A DNA stretch of 64,000 bases from contig CAMCVH010000001.1 of NCBI GenBank assembly GCA_945881875.1, forward strand, positions 62,001-126,000, in the 5' to 3' direction. The stretch is from Polynucleobacter meluiroseus (GTDB lineage: Bacteria > Pseudomonadota > Gammaproteobacteria > Burkholderiales > Burkholderiaceae). The position numbers and the translations under genes are program-made. The notes beneath the pieces were generated by a model that worked only from the letters and a program-made list of their open reading frames with translations, did no database searches and had not been told where the DNA came from. Numbering within the stretch: the stretch's first letter is position 1; each line of letters starts with the position of its first letter. Below are positions 1 to 7,905 of this stretch, in pieces.

Positions 1-534
1 TCAGCATGGTCGATTGCAATTTTGACAGCTGTTATTTGCTGGGAAGTTGCTTCTCGATACTTCTTCAATAACCCGCATGATTGGGTTTTTGATACAACTT
101 ATATGCTCTATGGAGTTTTGTTCATGATGGCAGGTGCTTACACCTTGTCAAAAAATGGCCACGTACGTGGTGATGTGCTTTATGGATTTTTTACTCCTCG
201 CACACAAGCTACTCTTGATTTAATGCTGTACTTCATATTCTTCATTCCAGGCATTGTTGCCTTGATCTATGCTGGTATCTCATTTGCGTCGATATCTTTA
301 GCGATTAATGAGCATACGACTCAAACTGCTAACGGCCCACCGATTTGGCCGTTTAAATTCATTATTCCAATTGCTGGCTCTTTGCTACTCATGCAAGGAT
401 TCGCAGAAATTATCCGTTGTGTGATTTGCATAAAAACTGGCGTGTGGCCAAAGCGCGAACAGGACGTTGAAGAAGTTGACGTTGATAAATTAAAAGCCAT
501 GGTAAGCCATGATGATGAAAAGAAGGGCGCTTAA
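1..534 (+). CDS. TRAP transporter small permease subunit (DctQ type), 5' end cut by window edge
   Basis: This is the small membrane subunit of a tripartite ATP-independent periplasmic transporter, which pairs with the large permease and a periplasmic solute receptor to import organic acids with Na+. The reading frame is open from base 1 (residues SAWSIAILTAV lead into the body), so the true start lies upstream of the window; the TTG at 22 is unlikely to be the start. About 177 residues are visible, with three clear hydrophobic helices and a DctQ-like stretch around RGDVLYGFF. The stop is 2 bp before the next ATG, so the two subunits are surely cotranscribed. The charged C-terminus (EEVDVDK, DDEKK) is cytoplasmic. 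Sequence style is closest to the mannitol/chloroaromatic TRAP subgroup (inference); the substrate is unknown. Confidence 0.88.
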   Translation, partial: SAWSIAILTAVICWEVASRYFFNNPHDWVFDTTYMLYGVLFMMAGAYTLSKNGHVRGDVLYGFFTPRTQATLDLMLYFIFFIPGIVALIYAGISFASISLAINEHTTQTANGPPIWPFKFIIPIAGSLLLMQGFAEIIRCVICIKTGVWPKREQDVEEVDVDKLKAMVSHDDEKKGA

Positions 535-536
535 TC

Positions 537-2477
537 ATGCGTAAGGAACTCTATTTCGGTTTTAGTATTATGGCGGCGATTGTCGTCGGCACTTTGATCT
601 ACATGCCATCTTTCTCGGACATGACCAATGGCCACTTAGGCTTGTTGATGTTAAGTTTAGTGGTTGTAACTATTATGTTGGGTTTCCCAACAGCCTTTAC
701 TTTGATGGGTATGGGCATGATCTTCGCATTCATGGCTTTCCATAACCAAGGCGAGGGTGATGCACAAGCGATCAAGCGAACGCTTGACCTGATGGTTCAA
801 AGAACATTCTCGGTGATGACTAATGACGTATTGGTTTCCATTCCGTTGTTTGTGTTCATGGGCTACTTAGTTGAACGTGCCAACTTAATTGAGAAGCTAT
901 TCAAAAGTTTGCACCTATCTTTAGCTAGGGTTCCTGGAGCACTCGCAGTTGCCACATTAGTTACTTGCGCCATTTTTGCTACAGCAACAGGTATTGTTGG
1001 TGCGGTTGTGACATTGATGGGTTTGTTGGCACTACCAGCTATGTTGAAATCTGGCTATAACGTTAAGTTATCAGCTGGTGTTATCACTGCCGGTGGTTGC
1101 TTAGGTATTTTGATTCCTCCATCAGTGATGTTGATTGTGTACGGAGCTACAGCTGGTGTATCAGTTGTGAAGCTTTATGCAGGTGCGTTTTTTCCTGGCT
1201 TGATGTTGGCATCTCTTTACATCGGTTATGTGATCATCGTTGCAAAGCTGAAGCCTGAATGGGCTCCGCCATTGTCAGAGAAAGATCGTCACGTTGATTT
1301 AACACCAGCGTCACAGAAGCTTGCAAAATTTGGCAAATTGGCTCTACCAGCAGTTTTAGCTGCTGCTAAGGGCCGCGCTGCTGCAGGTATCAGCACCGCA
1401 GAATTACTCAAGCAACTAGCTATCATTGTCGGACCACTGTTGTTATTTGTGGTGATGATGACAATGATTCATCGCGGTGCTACAACACCGATTGAACAAG
1501 CTGCCCTTGTTACGATGGAGAGTGATGGCGGCATGATGAGTCTTGAGGAAGTTGCTGCCCCATCACAAGAAGGTGGTTTAGCTTTACCTTCTGGCGCTGA
1601 TGAAGCACCAAAAGCAATGGGTATTGCTTTACCTCCTGGTGCCGAAGAGACGCCAGCGCCGAGTGCTGCTGCAAATGCTCCAGCCGCTGCAGTTCAACAA
1701 GATCAAGAGCCAGCTGAAAGACAGCCAACTCCGATGTGGTTCTGGATCATGTTGGGCATTGGCTTGGCAATTGGTGCTATCTTTTATTACACGCTCACCA
1801 TGGCACGCCTTGAGATTTTCAAGATGTTATTGGGTTCATTCTTCCCCTTAGCAGTGCTGATCTTGTTTGTATTGGGAACCATTGTGTTCGGCTTAGCAAC
1901 TCCAACTGAAGCAGCCGCGGTAGGCTCTTTGGGCGGATTCATCCTAGCTTGGGCTTACAAACAGCTAAACATGAGCGTGGTGCGCGAGTCAGTCTTCTTA
2001 ACGGCTAAGACTAGCGCTATGGTCTGCTGGTTGTTTGTTGGTTCATCCATCTTCTCAGCGGCCTTTGCTCTTTTAGGCGGTCAACAGTTAATCGAACAGT
2101 GGGTATTGAGTCTTGGTCTAACAACATTCCAGTTCCTAGTGCTATCCCAAGTTATTATTTTTTTGTTGGGTTGGCCTCTAGAGTGGACTGAGATCATTGT
2201 GATCTTCATGCCGATCTTTATTCCTTTGTTAGTGCATTACAACGTTGATCCACTATTCTTCGGTTTATTGGTTGCCTTGAACTTGCAAACAGCTTTCTTA
2301 TCACCACCAGTAGCGATGGCTGCGTTCTACCTCAAAGGTGTAGCGCCACCACACGTGACACTCAATCAGATCTTCGCCGGAATGATGCCGTTCATGGCTA
2401 TTCAGGTGTTCGCCTTGGTTATTTTGTATGCGTTCCCTGCGATTGGTATGTGGTTGCCTGGAGTGCTTTACAAGTAA
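537..2477 (+). CDS. TRAP transporter large permease subunit (DctM type) with long internal insert
   Basis: This is the large, channel-forming TRAP permease, which moves the substrate handed over by the periplasmic receptor. At 646 aa it is about 200 residues longer than a standard DctM (around 425-430). The N-terminal half (to about residue 235) and the C-terminal part from about 422 (GLATPTEAAAVGSLGG and onward) are typical of the family, with many hydrophobic helices. Between them lies an insert: a basic linker, an extra hydrophobic helix (about 291-311), a Pro/Ala/Glu-rich linker (about 325-398) containing two copies of a G(L/I)ALP(S/P)GA(D/E)E motif, and a second extra helix (about 399-421). 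It starts 2 bp after the small subunit stop. A strong terminator follows. The role of the insert is not known to me. Confidence 0.9.
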   Translation: MRKELYFGFSIMAAIVVGTLIYMPSFSDMTNGHLGLLMLSLVVVTIMLGFPTAFTLMGMGMIFAFMAFHNQGEGDAQAIKRTLDLMVQRTFSVMTNDVLVSIPLFVFMGYLVERANLIEKLFKSLHLSLARVPGALAVATLVTCAIFATATGIVGAVVTLMGLLALPAMLKSGYNVKLSAGVITAGGCLGILIPPSVMLIVYGATAGVSVVKLYAGAFFPGLMLASLYIGYVIIVAKLKPEWAPPLSEKDRHVDLTPASQKLAKFGKLALPAVLAAAKGRAAAGISTAELLKQLAIIVGPLLLFVVMMTMIHRGATTPIEQAALVTMESDGGMMSLEEVAAPSQEGGLALPSGADEAPKAMGIALPPGAEETPAPSAAANAPAAAVQQDQEPAERQPTPMWFWIMLGIGLAIGAIFYYTLTMARLEIFKMLLGSFFPLAVLILFVLGTIVFGLATPTEAAAVGSLGGFILAWAYKQLNMSVVRESVFLTAKTSAMVCWLFVGSSIFSAAFALLGGQQLIEQWVLSLGLTTFQFLVLSQVIIFLLGWPLEWTEIIVIFMPIFIPLLVHYNVDPLFFGLLVALNLQTAFLSPPVAMAAFYLKGVAPPHVTLNQIFAGMMPFMAIQVFALVILYAFPAIGMWLPGVLYK

Positions 2478-2504
2478 TTGAAGTACATCGAAGCACAGCA
2501 AAAC

Positions 2505-2541
2505 AAAAACAAACCCCGCTTTTCGCGGGGTTTGTTTTTTT
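2505..2541 (+). terminator. Rho-independent terminator after the TRAP operon
   Basis: Perfect stem CAAACCCCGC / GCGGGGTTTG (2510-2519 with 2525-2534), a 5-nt loop, flanking A-tract at 2505-2509 and T-tract at 2535-2541. It lies 28 bp past the large permease stop and closes that operon. Confidence 0.93.
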
Positions 2542-2638
2542 GTATGTAAAATGTTCACTTCGTTGAAAGTTACTCAATGAATTGAAGTAAACAAAGCATT
2601 AAAAAATACTGTAGAAGTCATTTAGATGTAAGTAAGAA

Positions 2639-2668
2639 TTAAGAAATACACCTATTTACGATTACAAT
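2639..2668 (+). promoter_or_regulatory. Candidate promoter for tRNA-Leu
   Basis: TTAAGA (2639-2644), an 18-bp gap and TACAAT (2663-2668), ending 15 bp before the mature tRNA 5' end. This is a weak match to the sigma-70 consensus; position is the main support. Confidence 0.35.
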
Positions 2669-2683
2669 GTCAAAAGTTCTACT

Positions 2684-2771
2684 GCCCGAGTGACGAAATA
2701 GGTAGACGTAAGGGATTTAAAATCCCTCGGCTTAAACAGCCGTGCCGGTTCGATTCCGGCCTCGGGCACCA
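2684..2771 (+). tRNA. tRNA-Leu (anticodon TAA)
   Basis: Class II tRNA with a complete cloverleaf. Acceptor GCCCGAG (2684-2690) pairs with CTCGGGC (2761-2767), discriminator A at 2768, and the CCA end is encoded (2769-2771). The anticodon stem AGGGA/TCCCT holds the loop TTTAAAA with anticodon TAA at 2718-2720. The long variable arm (CGGCTTAAACAGCCG) and the T arm GCCGGTTCGATTCCGGC confirm leucine type. Confidence 0.97.
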
Positions 2772-2795
2772 TGTCTTATACGACAAGGGTACTTT

Positions 2796-3392
2796 ATGAT
2801 GCAAAGACAGAAAACTAAAATAACCGCACGAGCTCTCAAGAGTTTGGCGGTTTTTTTATTGGTGAGTATTACTGCTTCAGTATCTTGGTGGCAAAGCGTC
2901 AGTGCTGAACCTCAGCCTGCAGAAATTCTGGCAATTTATTTCACGCCACCTGCAGGAAGTGCAGGGGGATTGATCAAACACATTGATGCATCTAAAAAAA
3001 CAATCAAAGTCATGGCTTACGGTTTTACAGCCATGCCTTTAAGTGATGCACTCGTCAAAGCACATCGTCGTGGTGTCAAAGTACAACTGCTACAAGATGA
3101 AAAAAGTGCAGGCAATAACAGTGATGCTGTTAATCAATTAATTACAGCGGGTATTGAAGTACGCAGTGATGGCAAGCATGCCATTCAACACAATAAAGTG
3201 ATACTCTTGGATGATGACATCGTCATCACTGGCAGTTACAACTTCACCAAATCAGCGGAAGTCCGTAATGCTGAAAATATCATAATTCTTAAATCTGCTT
3301 ATGCTGCCAAACGTTATGCTGATAACTGGGTCACTCATTGGGCGCATGGTGAAGAAGTATCTGAAAAACCCTCCAAAAAGCCTCGTAACTAA
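2796..3392 (+). CDS. Exported phospholipase D-like nuclease with a single HKD motif
   Basis: Single-domain PLD-superfamily protein of about 198 aa, the size of the Nuc-type endonucleases that dimerise to join two HKD motifs. The start at 2796 is chosen because an AAGGG ribosome site (2785-2789) precedes the ATG-ATG pair; longer readings would begin inside the tRNA. Residues 1-37 form a signal peptide (basic start, hydrophobic core, cleavage near VSA), so the product acts in the periplasm or outside. The complete motif HxKx4Dx6GSxN is present: H132, K134, D139, then GSYNF at 146-150. The tail is Lys-rich. The likely reaction is phosphodiester hydrolysis of nucleic acid; phospholipid cannot be excluded. 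It sits 25 bp from tRNA-Leu and may be read from the same transcript. Confidence 0.85.
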   Translation: MMQRQKTKITARALKSLAVFLLVSITASVSWWQSVSAEPQPAEILAIYFTPPAGSAGGLIKHIDASKKTIKVMAYGFTAMPLSDALVKAHRRGVKVQLLQDEKSAGNNSDAVNQLITAGIEVRSDGKHAIQHNKVILLDDDIVITGSYNFTKSAEVRNAENIIILKSAYAAKRYADNWVTHWAHGEEVSEKPSKKPRN

Positions 3393-3393
3393 G

Positions 3394-3431
3394 AAGATAT
3401 AGATATTCCTCAAGTAGAATATCTATATCTT
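3394..3431 (+). repeat. 15-bp perfect inverted repeat after the nuclease gene (possible terminator)
   Basis: AAGATATAGATATTC (3394-3408) is the exact reverse complement of 3417-3431, with an 8-nt loop. It begins 1 bp after the stop codon. The stem is AT-rich and is followed only by TAACTTT, so it would be a weak intrinsic terminator; it may instead protect the 3' end. Confidence 0.7.
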
Positions 3432-3498
3432 AACTTTGTGTAAGTTCATTTTAAAAAATGTACGCATGCAGCCATTCATTAATATTTAGAGACCCAGT

Positions 3499-4761
3499 AT
3501 GAACCCAACAACTATTCAATTAATCGCATCGATCTTGTTTGCTATTGCAGTGGTGCATACATTTGCAACGCCTTATTTTCAAAACCTTGCACACAAGCAT
3601 CCCAATCATTCGGGCCTATTACATTTATTGGGGGAGGTAGAAGCGGTATTTGGATTCTGGGCTTTGATATTAGTCTTAGCCATTGCATTCATGGTGGGTG
3701 GCACAGCTTCAGTTGAATATTTAGAGGGTCGTAACTACACAGAACCTTTATTCGTTTTTGCCATCATGGTGGTGGCAGCTAGTAAACCAGTATTGGTTTT
3801 TGCAGCAACCTTGGTTCATTTCATCACGGTGTTCATTAGTAAAGTATTCAAACTGCCGCATCATATTGTTAATTACTTTATTACTCTCAGTATTGTTCCG
3901 CTTTTGGGTTCATTTATTACTGAACCTGCAGCGATGACCTTGGCGGCATTACTTTTAAAAGATAAAGTTTTTGTTAATACCAAAAATATCAAAGTGATGT
4001 ACTGGACGATTGGTATTTTGTTCGTCAACATCTCTATAGGTGGTGCGCTAACAAGTTTTGCTGCGCCTCCGATTTTGATGGTAGCTCAAGCTTGGGGATG
4101 GGACAGCTTAACTGTATTCAAGCTCTTAGGCTCTAAAGCTATTATTGCTGTGTTTGCTAACGCAGCTTTAGGCACATTGTTATTGCATAAAGATATCCCA
4201 AGCTTTAGCCTTAAAAAGGTTGATCAATTGATGCCTGCCTACGTTCAAGTGATTCACTTATTGTTCCTGGCTGGCGTTGTCATCTTTGCTCACCACCCAG
4301 TGGTGTTCATCAGCTTGTTATTATTTTTCATCGGCTATACAACAGCCTATGCCAAATATCAAAGTCCATTACTTTTTAAAGAATCACTCATGGTGGCTTT
4401 CTTCTTAGCTGGCCTTGTGGTGTTGGGTGGCCTTCAACAATGGTGGCTCCAACCTGTCCTTGAGGGTATGAACACAACCTGGGTTTATTTTGGAGCAACA
4501 GCATTAACGGCTGTGACTGATAACGCTGCTTTGACTTATTTGGGCTCATTGGTTGAGGGTACGACACCAGAATTCAGATACGCTCTTGTAGCAGGTGCCC
4601 TAACCGGTGGTGGCTTGACTGTGATTGCTAACGCACCGAACCCTGCAGGTATGGCTATTTTAAAAGAGCACTTTCCTGACGGAAGCGTTTCAGCTTTGTA
4701 CTTATTCTTAGCCGCCTTACCGCCCACCATCATCACCATCCTCGCATTCCAATTCTTATAA
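3499..4761 (+). CDS. Putative Na+/H+ antiporter
   Basis: Integral membrane protein of 420 aa with about 11-12 hydrophobic helices, resembling the putative Na+/H+ antiporter family (Pfam Na_H_antiport_3). Features seen are the polar stretch GSFITEPAAMTLAALLLKDK (about residues 135-155) inside the membrane region and a second conserved region near TALTAVTDNAALTYLG and GGGLTVIANAPNPAG toward the C-terminus, with acidic and Asn residues in helices as expected for cation exchange. It would exchange Na+ for H+ across the inner membrane. No strong ribosome site is seen. It is followed after 14 bp by the DUF2256 gene, so the three genes may form a short operon. The transported ion is inferred from the family only. 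Confidence 0.75.
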   Translation: MNPTTIQLIASILFAIAVVHTFATPYFQNLAHKHPNHSGLLHLLGEVEAVFGFWALILVLAIAFMVGGTASVEYLEGRNYTEPLFVFAIMVVAASKPVLVFAATLVHFITVFISKVFKLPHHIVNYFITLSIVPLLGSFITEPAAMTLAALLLKDKVFVNTKNIKVMYWTIGILFVNISIGGALTSFAAPPILMVAQAWGWDSLTVFKLLGSKAIIAVFANAALGTLLLHKDIPSFSLKKVDQLMPAYVQVIHLLFLAGVVIFAHHPVVFISLLLFFIGYTTAYAKYQSPLLFKESLMVAFFLAGLVVLGGLQQWWLQPVLEGMNTTWVYFGATALTAVTDNAALTYLGSLVEGTTPEFRYALVAGALTGGGLTVIANAPNPAGMAILKEHFPDGSVSALYLFLAALPPTIITILAFQFL

Positions 4762-4775
4762 GCGATGATTGATTA

Positions 4776-4922
4776 ATGGGCATGCGTAAAAAATCAGACT
4801 TACCCACTAAAACTTGCGTCACTTGTAATCGACCCTTTACGTGGCGCAAAAAATGGGAAAAAGTCTGGGATGACGTTAAATACTGTTCAGACCGTTGTCG
4901 CATGCAACGTTCCTCAAAATAG
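4776..4922 (+). CDS. DUF2256 small zinc-ribbon-like protein
   Basis: A 48-residue protein with the pattern [18 protein letters not shown] followed by YCSDRCR. This is the DUF2256 signature: two CxxC-type pairs (C14/C17 and C37/C41) that probably bind zinc, with the Trp/Lys-rich centre between them. The start ATG at 4776 or the in-frame ATG at 4782 are both possible. It lies 14 bp after the antiporter stop and just upstream of a TIGR03643-type gene, a pairing also seen in other bacteria to my knowledge. The function is unknown; a nucleic-acid-binding role is only a guess from the basic, Cys-rich composition. Confidence 0.85.
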   Translation: MGMRKKSDLPTKTCVTCNRPFTWRKKWEKVWDDVKYCSDRCRMQRSSK

Positions 4923-4933
4923 AAAGTAAGTTT

Positions 4934-5194
4934 TTGAAAAAGCCCGTATTAGATCCCGCTGATATTTCTCGCATCGTTGAGATGGCCTGGGAGGATCGCA
5001 CACCATTTGATGCGATTGAGGCAAGCTATGGGCTCAACGAGTCTCGTGTGATTGACTTGATGCGCTCAGAGATGAAGCCCAGTTCATTTAGGATGTGGCG
5101 TAAACGAGTCACAGGTCGTGGCACTAAGCATGCCTCTCGTCGCCCTGATGAGGTCAAGCGCGCCTATTGCCCAACGCAATACAAGCCTAAGTAA
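4934..5194 (+). CDS. TIGR03643-family small protein of unknown function
   Basis: Small protein of about 86 aa with the family hallmark IVEMAWEDRTPFDAIEASYGL, then ESRVIDLMRSEMKPSSFRMWRKRV and a basic tail ending YCPTQYKPK. The fold looks like a helix-turn-helix: an acidic helix, a turn, then an Arg-rich second half, suggesting nucleic acid contact (inference). No ATG is available. The TTG at 4934 is chosen because the conserved part begins a few residues later and AGAAAG/AAGTAAG precede it; a TTG at 4895 would overlap the DUF2256 gene by 28 bp. Its neighbour is DUF2256, and the two families commonly occur together. No biochemical role is known to me. Confidence 0.75.
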   Translation: MKKPVLDPADISRIVEMAWEDRTPFDAIEASYGLNESRVIDLMRSEMKPSSFRMWRKRVTGRGTKHASRRPDEVKRAYCPTQYKPK

Positions 5195-5230
5195 TACCTT
5201 CCCAGAATTACCCTAATATATTCGGCACTT

Positions 5231-5259
5231 TTGATAGATTTGTCAGCTAGACATATAAT
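5231..5259 (+). promoter_or_regulatory. Strong sigma-70 promoter for the sodium:solute symporter
   Basis: TTGATA (5231-5236), exactly 17 bp, then TATAAT (5254-5259), a near-consensus promoter. Transcription should start near 5266, leaving a leader of about 22 nt before the ATG at 5288. Confidence 0.8.
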
Positions 5260-5287
5260 TTCTCAAGTTTAATTAAAAGAGCTTGAG

Positions 5288-6703
5288 ATGCTTCTTTGGT
5301 TTGTCATCATCTACTGGGTTATCTCTATAGGCATCGGCCTATGGGCTGCTTTGCGGGTCAAGAACACCGCTGACTTTGCAGCAGCGGGTCACAGCCTTCC
5401 GATGTACATCGTGACAGCGACTGTCTTTGCCACATGGTTTGGCTCTGAGGCTGTTTTAGGTATCCCTGCCACCTTCTTAAAAGAGGGTATGGGTGGGATT
5501 GTTTCTGATCCATTCGGATCATCCATGTGCTTGATCTTGGTCGGTCTTTTCTTTGCCCGTCACCTCTATAGTAAGAAGTACCTCACCATTGGAGACTTCT
5601 TTAAAGAAAAGTATGGTCGTACAGTTGAAGTCTTAATCACTCTTTGTATTGTTGTTTCTTATTTGGGTTGGGTATCTGCCCAAATTAAAGCTCTCGGTTT
5701 GGTATTCAATGTGGTCTCCAATGGTGGCATCACACAAGAGTGGGGCATGATCATTGGTGCGGCTAGCGTATTGATCTACACATTATTTGGTGGCATGTGG
5801 TCAGTAGCGATTACAGACTTCGTACAAATGATCATCATCGTGATTGGCATGCTCTACATTGGCTATGAAGTGGCTGGCATGACCGGCGGTGTTGACGTGG
5901 TCATTGCACACGCTGCTGCTGCAGACAAGCTCAATATCTTGCCGGATTGGAATACCGCGGCAGTGCTGGGATTCTTGGCGGCCCTGCTGACGATGATGCT
6001 GGGGTCCATACCCCAGCAAGACGTGTTTCAAAGAATCACATCTTCTAAAAATGCCGACATTGCGGTTAAAGCATCGATCCTCGGCGGCGTGCTGTATTTC
6101 TTATTCGCCTTCATTCCGATCTTCTTAGCTTATTCAGCTACCTTGATTGATCCACAGCTAGTAGAAAAATATCTCAATACGGATTCGCAACTGATATTGC
6201 CTAATCTGATTCTCAATCACGCACCATTGTTCGCTCAGGTTTTATTCTTTGGTGCATTGCTCTCAGCGATTAAGAGTTGCGCCAGTGCCACCTTATTAGC
6301 ACCTTCAGTTACTTTTGCAGAAAATATCATTAAAGGTTTCTTTAAGCATTTAACAGATCAACATCTCTTAAAAATCATGCGAGTGACTGTTCTGGTTTTC
6401 ACAGTCCTAGTTACCTTGTTTGCGCTTAACTCAGAGCTCTCTATTTTCGAAATGGTAGAGAGTGCTTATAAAGTCACTCTAGTGGCAGCTTTCGTACCTT
6501 TGGCATTTGGAGTCTATTGGTCTAGAGCGAACACCTTAGGCGGTTTGCTAGCAGTTCTATTTGGTTTGATCACCTGGATCACTTGCGAGCTGATCTGGCC
6601 TGATGGCACCATGCCGCCACAGTTGGCAGGCTTGTGTGCCAGCATCATCGGTATGTTGATTGGTGGCTTGGTGCCAACGCAATTCTTAAAAGCGGCGAGA
6701 TAG
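5288..6703 (+). CDS. Sodium:solute symporter (SSF family)
   Basis: A 471-aa inner-membrane carrier with about 13 hydrophobic helices, of the SSF/PutP family that couples Na+ entry to uptake of small solutes. Family features: an N-terminal helix followed by FAAAGHSLPMYIVTATVFAT, the signature YTLFGGMWSVAITDFVQMII (around 165-185), and GSIPQQDVFQRITSSKNADIA (about 238-258). The substrate (proline, acetate, pantothenate or another) cannot be told from sequence. It stands alone: a strong promoter in front, and the next genes (exbD and onward) converge from the other strand. The 78 bp to exbD hold no clear terminator. Confidence 0.88.
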   Translation: MLLWFVIIYWVISIGIGLWAALRVKNTADFAAAGHSLPMYIVTATVFATWFGSEAVLGIPATFLKEGMGGIVSDPFGSSMCLILVGLFFARHLYSKKYLTIGDFFKEKYGRTVEVLITLCIVVSYLGWVSAQIKALGLVFNVVSNGGITQEWGMIIGAASVLIYTLFGGMWSVAITDFVQMIIIVIGMLYIGYEVAGMTGGVDVVIAHAAAADKLNILPDWNTAAVLGFLAALLTMMLGSIPQQDVFQRITSSKNADIAVKASILGGVLYFLFAFIPIFLAYSATLIDPQLVEKYLNTDSQLILPNLILNHAPLFAQVLFFGALLSAIKSCASATLLAPSVTFAENIIKGFFKHLTDQHLLKIMRVTVLVFTVLVTLFALNSELSIFEMVESAYKVTLVAAFVPLAFGVYWSRANTLGGLLAVLFGLITWITCELIWPDGTMPPQLAGLCASIIGMLIGGLVPTQFLKAAR

Positions 6704-6781
6704 TCTTTTACAAAGCAATCAAACTACCTAGCATCCCAAAAGCAACCAGCACTGCGCAGTACCGTCAGAACCGTTAATGCA

Positions 6782-7195
6782 TCAAGGTTCTGTTACAAAA
6801 CCAATTTTCGTTAGACCTGCTCTTTTTGCTGTTGATAAAACTTGAGCAACAGTTTCATAACGCACATTCTTATCAGCGCGCAGTTGAACTTCAGGCTGAG
6901 GAGATTTCTTAGCAGCTGTTTGGGCATAGATGCTCAAAGCATCTAGATTAATTGCAGAATTGTTCCAAAAGATCTGACCATTGGCAGTGATGTTGATATT
7001 GATAGATTCTGGTTTCACATCATTCTTTTGACTACTAGCCTGTGGCAACTCTACTTTGACAGCATGTTGCATCACTGGAATCGTGATCATAAAAACAATC
7101 AATAAAACTAACATCACATCCACTAAAGGTGTCATGTTGATTTCAGCCATCGGTGGGCTGTCATCATCTCCTAGAGGTTCATTGCCAAATGACAT
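6782..7195 (-). CDS. exbD: Biopolymer transport protein ExbD
   Basis: ExbD anchors the TonB energising complex in the inner membrane and, with ExbB, uses the proton gradient to drive TonB-dependent outer-membrane uptake. It has 137 aa, normal for the family. A short cytoplasmic start (PPMAEINMTPLVDVMLVLLIVFMI) leads into one transmembrane helix; the Asp in PLVDVML is the proton-conducting residue of the family. A periplasmic domain follows, ending LRADKNVRYETVAQVLSTAKRAGLTKIGFVTEP. It is the last gene of tonB-exbB-exbD, 8 bp after exbB. Confidence 0.95.
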   Translation of the reverse strand: MSFGNEPLGDDDSPPMAEINMTPLVDVMLVLLIVFMITIPVMQHAVKVELPQASSQKNDVKPESININITANGQIFWNNSAINLDALSIYAQTAAKKSPQPEVQLRADKNVRYETVAQVLSTAKRAGLTKIGFVTEP

Positions 7196-7203
7196 AAAGA
7201 ACT

Positions 7204-7902
7204 TTATTTAGTTTTCTCTGATTGGCCAACACGTGCACCAGTGATAAAGAAAGCATACAAGTCATTACCAAATCGATTGAGTTCAGCAATTAAAACTTTA
7301 TTGGTGCGACTGATGGCGTTGTAGCCAAGAACTGCAGGAATGGCAACTGCTAAACCAAGAGCGGTCATGATGAGCGCTTCACCAATAGGGCCTGCTACTT
7401 GATCAATGGTTGCTGTACCTGTGCTGCCAATGCCAATCAAAGCATGGTAGATGCCCCAAACCGTTCCAAACAAACCAATGAAGGGCGCTGTGGCGCCTGT
7501 GGAAGCTAAAAACGTTAAACCTTGTTGGAGCTGACCCACTGACTTATCAATGCTGACCTTAAGGCAGCGTGTTAACCAGTCTGAGGGGCTGATGGTTTGA
7601 TGCAGTTCACCACGAGTACCAGATTGTTGGTCATGGTGTTTCATGGCCTCTTGAGCGCTTTTAGCTAATTCACAATAGGGATTGTTATCAGGACTCATTT
7701 GACCCAAGGCCACATCAAAAGCTGGGGCATGCCAAAAGCACTCCACCTCTTTGGCGATATTCTTAGTTTTATAAAGACTGATAGCTTTGGTCAAAATGAT
7801 CACCCAAGTGATGATCGACATCACCAACAGAATGACGGCCACAGTTCGAGTGACTGCGTCACCTTGGGCCCACATATTGCCTAAACCAAAAGCTTGATTC
7901 AT
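7204..7902 (-). CDS. exbB: Biopolymer transport protein ExbB (MotA/TolQ/ExbB family)
   Basis: ExbB forms the pentameric proton channel that surrounds ExbD and powers TonB. It has 232 aa with three transmembrane helices: one near the N-terminus (VAVILLVMSIITWVIILTKA) and two after a long cytoplasmic loop, with the family signature TAPFIGLFGTVWGIYHAL followed by GPIGEALIMTALGLAVAIPAV. It sits 3 bp after tonB and 8 bp before exbD, so the three are translated from one message. Confidence 0.95.
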   Translation of the reverse strand: MNQAFGLGNMWAQGDAVTRTVAVILLVMSIITWVIILTKAISLYKTKNIAKEVECFWHAPAFDVALGQMSPDNNPYCELAKSAQEAMKHHDQQSGTRGELHQTISPSDWLTRCLKVSIDKSVGQLQQGLTFLASTGATAPFIGLFGTVWGIYHALIGIGSTGTATIDQVAGPIGEALIMTALGLAVAIPAVLGYNAISRTNKVLIAELNRFGNDLYAFFITGARVGQSEKTK

Positions 7903-7905
7903 GAA

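Noticed and set aside
2742..2795. Upstream GTG start for the PLD-like nuclease inside tRNA-Leu
   Set aside because: Coding through a tRNA is unlikely, and a good ribosome site and signal peptide support the ATG at 2796.
3450..3466. CATTTTAAAAAATG palindrome upstream of the antiporter as a regulator site
   Set aside because: A/T-only palindromes of this size are common by chance in this DNA, and no -35/-10 context is clear.
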